Assembly: GCF_009733925.1 (NCBI RefSeq)
Contig: NZ_WOEI01000013.1
Span: forward strand, 1 to 43,677
Source: Streptobacillus canis
GTDB lineage: Bacteria > Fusobacteriota > Fusobacteriia > Fusobacteriales > Leptotrichiaceae
Length of the DNA: 43,677 bases
Reading direction: 5' to 3'
Part shown: positions 1 through 7,600 of the stretch, in pieces
Position numbering within the stretch: the first letter of the stretch is position 1
Layout: every line of letters starts with the position of its first letter
Program-made: the position numbers and the translations under genes
Notes under the pieces: model-generated
What the model was told of the DNA's origin: nothing
Database searches by the model: none
The model's input: only the letters and a program-made list of their open reading frames with translations

Positions 1-12
1 AGGTTCTTATAA

Positions 13-114
13 AAACAATTAATTGTATCAGGTGAATCAAATGTTGTTTTTTGGGGTAATGATATAAAGAATATTTATTTAGGATTTTTGAAGATTCTTC
101 AAGGTATAATATAG
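13..114 (+). pseudogene. 3' remnant of an unidentified coding sequence
   Basis: An open frame of 33 codons follows an in-frame TAA at 10-12 and ends at TAG 112-114. It has no start codon with a ribosome binding site. The peptide has a protein-like composition, with WGNDIK followed by a hydrophobic stretch (YLGFLKILQGII). I do not recognise a family. It may be the C-terminal tail of a gene that began outside the window and was broken by the TAA, or a chance frame. The neighbouring degraded toxin/immunity-like material makes a remnant plausible. Confidence 0.25.
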
Positions 115-130
115 GGAGGAGTCAAAATAA

Positions 131-310
131 AAAATCCATGTGCCTGAGACTCAAAAGCAAATTTCTTCAAATCAAAAAGGATTATTAGGTTCAAATAGAG
201 TAGATATTACATTTAAAACAAATGAAAATTATGATGATTCAAAATTAAAAATAAGAGTTAATACAGTAGATAATAGAAATGTAAAAATAACAACTAGAGA
301 AAAAAATTAG
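131..310 (+). pseudogene. degraded short ORF upstream of the immunity-like gene
   Basis: A frame open for 59 codons ends at TAG 308-310. A good Shine-Dalgarno (GGGAGGAG near 114-121) lies just upstream, but the codon at the right distance is ATA (127-129), in another frame. This suggests the original ATG and frame were lost. A GTG at 140 is a possible but poorly placed start. The peptide has alternating polar and hydrophobic residues (VDITFKTN, LKIRVNT) suggesting beta strands. No family recognised. It may be the tail of a filamentous-hemagglutinin-like or immunity gene; that is a guess from context. Confidence 0.3.
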
Positions 311-324
311 AAAGGTAGGAAAAA

Positions 325-879
325 ATGGGTGGAAGAGTTTGGTTTGCAACATTAAAAGAAGATATAGTAGAAGGTATAAAGAAAATTGAAGATAAAGTAG
401 GGGGATTAAAATATATTAAAACTGGTTTTAATAATTATGAAATTTATAATAGTATTGATGAAATACCTGAATTAGATAATAAAGAAAAAAGTGATGACAC
501 ATTGATGTACTTTATTGTACCAGCAATAGAAGAATTTGTTATTACAGAAAGAATAATTAGAACCGGAAAAGTATTGTATAAATTAGATGATGAAAAAAAT
601 GCCTTAATTTTATATCTAGGTGGTAAATTAAAAGATAAAAAAGTAGTATTGATTTCAGAGCTTAATACAAATACAGATAGAAAAGATAGAATGGAATTAT
701 TTAAGCAGTTAAAAAAAGTTATATTAAAAAACACTAAAATAATTGAAAAACGTGGATATTTTCATGTAGGTAAGAGTGTAATAGAAAGAAAAGATGAATA
801 TCAAGTATGTGAGTCTTATTATGCAGAAGATAGAAAAATTTGTTTTGATATATCACATTTAACTTTAGATGGTAAATAA
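325..879 (+). CDS. hypothetical protein, possible immunity protein
   Basis: This is a soluble 184-residue protein with no signal peptide or membrane segment. AAAGGTAGGA sits just before the ATG, which supports the start. I do not recognise the family. It is rich in Lys, Glu and Ile and probably alpha/beta: a helical start (residues 8-26), a central block with beta-type segments (LMYFIVPAIEEFVIT, ALILYLGG, VVLISEL) and a helix of about 20 residues near 120-140. It is followed after 14 bases by a broken SMI1/KNR4 immunity gene and then by a broken two-partner-secretion transporter. A role as an immunity protein for a lost polymorphic toxin is therefore reasonable, but only inferred from position. 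Confidence 0.6.
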   Translation: MGGRVWFATLKEDIVEGIKKIEDKVGGLKYIKTGFNNYEIYNSIDEIPELDNKEKSDDTLMYFIVPAIEEFVITERIIRTGKVLYKLDDEKNALILYLGGKLKDKKVVLISELNTNTDRKDRMELFKQLKKVILKNTKIIEKRGYFHVGKSVIERKDEYQVCESYYAEDRKICFDISHLTLDGK

Positions 880-893
880 AAGGGAGAAATATT

Positions 894-1423
894 ATGTTTG
901 AAAATATAATATTGAATTATTGCCACCAGTAAGTGATGAAGATATAGAAAAAATATATAATTTTAGAATGCCTAAGTGTTTACAAAACTTATATAAAGAA
1001 GGAATGCCTTTAAATGAATATACTATAAATTATGCAGATTTTTCTATAGAAAATATAAATAAAATAAAAGAGTATATAAAATATTATGATGAAGAATGAG
1101 ATATGAATAGATTAAATTGGTCAGATAGTTTATGGGGACTAGAAGATGAAAGATATGATGGAATGGAGAGAAGATTTAATGAAGTAGAAGGATTAATACC
1201 TTTAACATATGAAGGTTATTTCATTTCACAAGTAGTAGATAGTGATAAAATACCGGTATTTCATGTAGCTTGTAGTGATGTGATAATATTAGATATATCT
1301 ATTAGTAGTTTTATTAAAAGATTTTTTATAGAAAAGAAACTTATAGATGATAATAAAGAAGATGACTTATCATTTAAAAATCAAACTTTTGTAAAGTTTT
1401 GGTTAGAGATATGTTATTATTAA
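894..1423 (+). pseudogene. broken SMI1/KNR4-family immunity protein
   Basis: Two conserved halves of a SMI1/KNR4 protein lie in order. The first half, from about 910, contains LPPVSDEDI, the P-x-x-LQNLYKEG segment and a FSIENINKIKEYI helix. The second half, from 1100, contains LIPLTYEGYFIS, IPVFHVACSDVIIL and the usual FW near the end. Two lesions break it. The ATG at 894 runs into TAA after 12 codons, while the homologous frame continues one base off (frameshift near 910-915). An in-frame TGA at 1097-1099 then sits where a Trp (TGG) is common in this family, and the same frame continues through 1103. The ATG at 1103 could start only a useless C-terminal half. SMI1/KNR4 proteins often neutralise contact-dependent or polymorphic toxins. 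Confidence 0.7.
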
Positions 1424-1431
1424 TGAATGTT

Positions 1432-2399
1432 ATGAAAAAACTAATAACCCTAACCCTTATTCCCTTTATTATGCAAGCCACAGAAATAGATAGAATAATA
1501 TACAATGGAAAAGAAGAAAGCTTAGCTGTAAGTTTAAATAGTGATTTAAAAAGTGGTAAGTCCTTAGATGTATCAAAAATAGATGAATTAGTATCTAACT
1601 TTAAATATGTTAAAAGTAATAATATAGATGTAAAGATAGAACCATCTAATATAGAAGATAAATCAAATATAGTAATAACTAATGTAAAGAGTAATCCCTT
1701 TAAATTATCACTATCATTTGATAATCATGGAGAAGATGTTGAAGAAGGTAAATATAGATATAATATTTCTACAGGTCTTGAAGGTTTAATATTAAATGAA
1801 AAACTAGATATATCATATACTTTTGTAAGACCTATATTACCAAATAGAAAAGAAGGTAAAAGTATAGATGAACTACTTCCAGGAGAAGAACTAGAAGAAG
1901 TGAAAGATAAAAGGCGTGCAAGAAGAAATGAAAACTTAAATATTAATCTATCTTTTCCAATAATTTAATAAGTTCATATTCATATATAGATAGGAAATCA
2001 TATTTAGAAGATGTATTAAATAGAAGAGATAAGATACATAATATATCTATAGGACTAAATAGTAAGATAAAAGAAGAACATAAACTATTATTAAGAATGG
2101 ATAATAAGGTAGTAAATCAAAAATACACACCATCACTAACTATAGATTATGGATATAAAGATATGTTAAGTATTACAAATACTTTAGAAAATAGACAACT
2201 TGTTACAGATTTAAATTTAAATCTAAAATACAAGAAGCTTTATTCAAATATAGGATTTAATACAGACTATAAGATATTTACACCTAAAGTAAGTTTAGGA
2301 GTAAACTTTGATATATCAAGATTAAATATAGATACTTCAATAGAATACAATAAAAAATTTAGAGCATTGTTTGCTTTGAAGTTTAATATAGTAAGGTAA
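1432..2399 (+). pseudogene. degraded two-partner-secretion transporter (FhaC/ShlB/HecB-like)
   Basis: The ATG at 1432 starts a signal-peptide-like MKKLITLTLIPFIM. A POTRA-like segment follows (GKSLDVSKIDELVSNF) and then the family pattern before the barrel (NPFKLSLSFDNHGED..YRYNIS). The frame ends at TAA 1966-1968 after LSFP, but the homologous barrel frame continues as SSYSYIDRKSYLED in the third frame through 2399, so there is a frameshift at about 1955-1970. Intact TpsB proteins have about 550 residues with two POTRA domains and a 16-strand barrel. This one has about 320 codons, seems to lack the first POTRA domain and part of the barrel, and has no ribosome binding site. The family would export a TpsA adhesin or CdiA-type toxin; none remains here. 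Confidence 0.6.
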
Positions 2400-2402
2400 A
2401 AT

Positions 2403-2446
2403 AAAAAATCTACAATAAGTAAAATTACTTTGTTGTAGATTTTTAT
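2403..2446 (+). terminator. intrinsic terminator
   Basis: AAAAATCTACAA (from 2404) pairs with TTGTAGATTTTT (2433-2444). An inner stem AAGTAA/TTACTT continues the hairpin and a T-rich tail follows. It closes the degraded secretion region and separates it from the next promoter. Confidence 0.85.
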
Positions 2447-2490
2447 TTTAATCATATATATTATTAATACAAAACATAAAAAAAATATAT

Positions 2491-2519
2491 TTGAAATATG
2501 ATTTATAAAAATATATAAT
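2491..2519 (+). promoter_or_regulatory. sigma70-type promoter of the surface operon
   Basis: TTGAAA at 2491-2496, a 17-base spacer and a perfect TATAAT at 2514-2519. It lies 46 bases before the ATG of the outer-membrane protein and is the only strong promoter before three closely packed genes. Confidence 0.75.
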
Positions 2520-2565
2520 ACTTAAAAGTAAAAACTAATGAAGTTCTAATATAGTAGGAGGTTAT

Positions 2566-4677
2566 ATGAAAAAATATAAAGTAATAGCAGCAGGATTAAT
2601 AGGAATAAATTTATTTGCTATGGAAGGGAAAATAGAAACTGGAATTGAAGTAGCTCCTATTTTTAGTAAAAGAATAGGAGATAATTCAAAAGACATTGAA
2701 GGGTCACCATTTAGATATGAAAGAACTAAATATACTTTAAAAGTAGCAGATTTAAATTTAGATTTTAAAAAACAGGGATTAAATTTTGGTGCAGTTTTAA
2801 AATCAAGTAGGGAAAATTCTATATTAAATGACTGGGATTATGGAGTATTATCTCTAGAAACTAATAAAAGAATGAAAAATCATGATGTAATGGCAAAACT
2901 ATATGGGAGTTATCAAAGTCCTGAATTTTATGGATTAAATTCTAAAACAGAATTAACATATTATGTTGATGATTTAATATCTATAAGACAAATTAATCAT
3001 GATACAGGGGTTGTTAATGATTTAGAAAGACCTGCAGAATATGTAGAAAAAATAGATAATGAAGTGAAAAGAAATGCTTTAGGGAATATGGTATTTAAAA
3101 CATCTATTTCAGGAGAAGTGAAAGAAAGTAAAACAAAATTAGATACGTCAGTAGAATATAAGGCGAACCAATTTGCAAGATTTGATAAAGATGAATCATA
3201 TTTTAAAACAAATTTAAAAGTTGATCAAGAATTAGGTAAATTAAACTTAGGGTTTTCTCACAATTTAAATTATGATTTACATTTTGGATCTAAACCATTT
3301 AATACATTTACTACAGATTTAACTGTTTATCCAGATTTTATGGCAGGAAATTATGTAGATAGATTAATACAGGATACAAATGCTTCAATTAGTTATGATT
3401 TAGATGGATATAAATTAGGAAGTAAATTGAAGGTAGAAACAGATAGCTTTTTTGTAGGTGGAGAAAATAAGACTCAAAAAGTTGATACAGTTTATGATGA
3501 AATAAAACCTAATTTAAATATTAGTGTTGAAAAAGAAATAGTGGAAGGTTTAAAAATAAAGCCTGAGTTAGTAAATACACTTGAATTTAGAACTGCAAGA
3601 TATTCAAGAGTAAAAGTTAAAGACAAATGGGCTTCATATAAACCAGAATTAAATTTAGGATTAGAATATAATAAAAAATTTGGTGAAAGTAATATAGAAA
3701 ATATTACAAAATTAGGGTATGGACCTAAAATGACGATTTTACCATTTATAACAAAAGGAAGTCATTTATTACATGAAACTTCATTGAATAATAAATTAAG
3801 CGGTAAATATGTGTTAAATAAAAATACAACAATAAATGGAAAATCTAATATAGATTTAAAATTATCAGTATTAAACAAAAGTTTAAAACCAGTAGATTTT
3901 AAATTTGATGTTGAAGGAGATGTAGAACATAAATTTAATGATAAATTAAGTTTAATAGCTAAAGTTTCTAATAAATTTACAATAAAATCACAAAATAAAG
4001 TACTAAATCCAGATAATTTTACAAATATATTTAATGCGAGTTTAGAAACAAAATATAAACATATAGATAAAGAAAAAGAAAAATTAAGTGTTAATTCAAA
4101 ATTAAGTAATGATTTAACAGCTGTCTTTGATTATTATATAGAACCAGAAGCTAAACATGCAGGGAGAAATAGTGTAGAAATAGAGTATAAACCACAACTT
4201 GCATATTTAAGAGGAGAAAGTTTACCTACAGTACTTAGAAATTTAATTTCATTAAATAGCAATATAGAATATGAAAAAGAGTTAAAAGAAAATCTTAGAT
4301 TAAAAACAGGATTAGAAATTAATACAAAATTAGATTTATTTGCACTAAGATCAATAAAAATGTATCATTATAAAAATCAAGATGCAGAATTGAAAGAAAA
4401 TCAAGAAAAACCTAGATTATCAGACTATAGAAATACTATATTTAATTTAGGAGGAGCTATAGATTTAAAACCAAGCATATCTTTAGAGTATGATATATTA
4501 AAGAATTTAAAATTAAGCGCAGCTTTAGATACAACTGTTTTATTTGAAAAAAAAGTGTTTAATAAAATAGTTGATAATAAAAGACCAGATGACGGATTAT
4601 ATGGTCCAATAGATAAAAAAATTGAGTTTAAAAAGTTAGTACCTAATGTAAGTTTAGGATTAAGTTATACTTGGTAG
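2566..4677 (+). CDS. large outer-membrane beta-barrel protein
   Basis: This 703-residue protein has a signal peptide (MKKYKVIAAGLIGINLFA, cleavage near 18) and a mature part built almost entirely of alternating hydrophobic/polar strands joined by charged loops. It ends in LGLSYTW, an aromatic C-terminal residue as expected of the BAM recognition signal. It has no long hydrophobic helix. This pattern means an integral outer-membrane barrel, probably with more than 20 strands, and resembles the large barrel proteins of Leptotrichiaceae. I recognise no transporter family motif such as a TonB box or plug. AGGAGG lies before the ATG. It is first in an operon with the subtilisin autotransporter, whose ribosome binding site overlaps this gene's end. 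It could be a porin, an adhesin, or a partner or substrate of the protease; the function is unknown. Confidence 0.75.
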   Translation: MKKYKVIAAGLIGINLFAMEGKIETGIEVAPIFSKRIGDNSKDIEGSPFRYERTKYTLKVADLNLDFKKQGLNFGAVLKSSRENSILNDWDYGVLSLETNKRMKNHDVMAKLYGSYQSPEFYGLNSKTELTYYVDDLISIRQINHDTGVVNDLERPAEYVEKIDNEVKRNALGNMVFKTSISGEVKESKTKLDTSVEYKANQFARFDKDESYFKTNLKVDQELGKLNLGFSHNLNYDLHFGSKPFNTFTTDLTVYPDFMAGNYVDRLIQDTNASISYDLDGYKLGSKLKVETDSFFVGGENKTQKVDTVYDEIKPNLNISVEKEIVEGLKIKPELVNTLEFRTARYSRVKVKDKWASYKPELNLGLEYNKKFGESNIENITKLGYGPKMTILPFITKGSHLLHETSLNNKLSGKYVLNKNTTINGKSNIDLKLSVLNKSLKPVDFKFDVEGDVEHKFNDKLSLIAKVSNKFTIKSQNKVLNPDNFTNIFNASLETKYKHIDKEKEKLSVNSKLSNDLTAVFDYYIEPEAKHAGRNSVEIEYKPQLAYLRGESLPTVLRNLISLNSNIEYEKELKENLRLKTGLEINTKLDLFALRSIKMYHYKNQDAELKENQEKPRLSDYRNTIFNLGGAIDLKPSISLEYDILKNLKLSAALDTTVLFEKKVFNKIVDNKRPDDGLYGPIDKKIEFKKLVPNVSLGLSYTW

Positions 4678-4694
4678 AAAGGTTGGAAAAATTT

Positions 4695-7600
4695 ATGAAT
4701 ATATATAAAAGGTTAGCGGTAGTTACATTAGGGGTATCAGCTCTTTTAAGTTGTAGCAGTATTCAAAAAGAAAATATTGGAAAACAAGATTCAGTGTTAG
4801 AATTTAGTTTTACAGATAAACAAATATCAAAAGAATCAAAAGATAAATTAGATAGTATTATAGAAAATAAAGAATTAAATATATTAGATTACTATGATGC
4901 TAATAACTTTAAATTTAATGGAAGTTATCTATATCAAGGAGAAACATTACATTTAAATAAAAAGATAGCGCAAAATGTAATAGTAGAAAGTGTCAAAGCT
5001 AAAAATCCAGTAATAGTTATTGATGAAAATGATAAAAGATATTCTAAATATACTGAAAATATAGATGGTAAAATTAAAGTTGAAAATATAGAAAATAATA
5101 AAAAAAGAATAACTTTTTTAAATCAAAATGCAGCTTATATAACGCTTAGAGATAACAAAGGGAATACTCGTGAAATAATGTTAAATCAAAGTGTAGATAT
5201 AGTTAAATCGCCAACTATAGAAAATGGTACAAGATATAGAGACCTAAAAAAAGGTTATGATAATGGAAGAATAAGTTATCAGGTGTTAACTAATAATGGT
5301 GGTTATGAAGATAAAAAATATTTAGAAGATTTAAAGAAAAACCCTTTATTAAAATATTCAGATTTAGATGATTTAGTTGGAATTAAAGGAGTAGAAATAG
5401 AGGATAGCTTAGGGAACAAAGTAACAAAAAATATAGATTTTGGAATTAAATTGTCAGATTATAAAGATAAATATGAAGAAATACTAACAGATCTTGATAA
5501 AACAACTCTTAAGTTTAGTAAAGATGGGAAGACTGTTACAGGAGGATTTAATCCTGATATAGTAGAAAAACTATCAAGATATGAAGAAAGTACAAGTAAA
5601 GGTAATTCAAGTTTAGAATTTGTAACAGAGATTCTTGATAAAGATAAAACTAAAATAGGAAAACATAAAGTTGCTAGAAAAATTTTAAGAAATGGTGTTG
5701 AAATATATAGAAAAGAAGAATTAGCATATGTAGGTTTTTATGGTACTACAGTAGCAGTAGCAGATAGTTCATTCTATAATGTTTCTCCAGAAGTTGAAGC
5801 AAGATTAATAAGAATGAGACCTAAAGGAACGGATACAAATAAAGAAAATGCAGATGATAAATTTATAGATTTAGATAGACCGCATGGAGAAGTTGTAATT
5901 GGTTCAATGATAGATGAAATAGCAACAAGCGAAAGACAATTTTTGACGAGCGCAATTAATGCAGGTGCATTAAAAGGGTTATTAGCATTGGGTGCTAAAA
6001 GAGATTTAGAATTAGTATCAGGTAATGATGATTTACTGATTAAACAAATTGAAAATCAGTATAGATTATTTTTAACAAGATCAGCAGCATTTTTAGATTC
6101 AGAACTTTTTTATGGTAGAGCAAGAACTTTTAAAGAAAAAATTGATGATTATTCTAATTTAAAAGAGGAAATAAAAAAATTACCAGAAGAAGAAAAAGTA
6201 AATAAATTAAAAGAATACTATAATCAAGCTTTAGATTTGTTAGAAGATGTAATAGCCATAGATGAGGTTTCAAAATTAGGAGCGACAGATTTACATTTTA
6301 AAGCTATAGCTATTGAAAATTCACAGGGAGGATTAGAACCTGGAATTGTTGGAAAATATTTAAATAAAATATTAGAGGATGATAAAAATGTTAAAGCTAT
6401 AAATATGTCTTATGGATCAGAATATTCGTATGAAGAATATATCGCTATAAGAGATATGAGTTTAGAAGATAAGAAAAGAGCTGTGGCTGCATACAATGAT
6501 CCTGATAATGCTGAGTTTAGAGTTGCTGTTCAAACTTGGCTTGCAGATAATGATTTTGGAGATATTTCTAGATATGAAGAACACTATCCAGGTGAATTAA
6601 ATATACCTTCAATGCTTAACTATTTTAGAAATAAGGAGAAAATAACAGTAACAGATTATCAAAAATTATTAGATTTAAGAATGTTATCATTAAGTCAAGT
6701 ACTTAAATCTGCAGCAGAATTAATAGCTTCAAATAAAGATGTATTAATGGTAAGAGCGCAAGGAAATACTTTAAATAATAGTAATTCAACAGAAGTAGAT
6801 TTAATAAACTTTAATAGTGATGGAACGAAGACAAAATATTTAGATGGTAATAGAAAATATAATAATCCATTTACAAGTTTACCAAGTTATTTAAATGAAA
6901 AAGATAGAGAGAGAGCTGAAGCAGAAGGTAAAGAATATAAATATAACTATAATTATAGAAAAAATTTATTAGGAGTAATAGGACTTGCAGATAAGAGACT
7001 AACAACAGGTTCTGGAGCAACAGAAGATATATCAGAAGTATTTGGATTAAACACTTCGACAAGTGGAGGGTTATATAATAAATTAAGAGGATTTGTTCAT
7101 TACCAAGACAGTTATTATCAAATGTTAAGAGAAACTTTAGAAGATATAAAAAGAAATCCTGATAAATATCCTAAAGGTTATGAAGAAGAAATTAAAGTTC
7201 AAATTGCAACAATAGATAGAAATTCTGAACTTGAAACAGAAGATATTGATGGTAGACCATTCTTAATGTCATTTACAAGAGCTGGAGCAGCAAAACTTTG
7301 GACTGTAGCTGGTGAAGGAATGGTAACATATATTAAGAAATTAACAGAGGAAGAAAAGAAATATAAGGAGAAATCAAAAGATAGAGGAGAATTAATAGAA
7401 TTTGATACATTAGGTTTAAATCTATTTGAATCGGGTTCAAGTTTTTCAGCTCCAAGAATAACTGCTATAGCTGGAGAAATTGGAACTAAATTCCCTTGGA
7501 TGAGTGCACAACAGATAAAACAAACTATACTAACTACCGCACTTGATGATGCACGTTTTAAAAGAAATCAAGAGGGAAATGCTGTTATTGTAGGATTATA

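Noticed and set aside
85..110. Palindrome TTGAAGATTCTTCAA just before a TATAAT
   Set aside because: No -35 box at a proper distance and it lies inside a coding remnant; too weak for a promoter or operator call.
1097..1099. TGA inside the SMI1 frame as a possible sense codon
   Set aside because: TGA ends several intact genes here (for example at 21636-21638 and 41933-41935), and the same gene also has a frameshift; decay explains it better.
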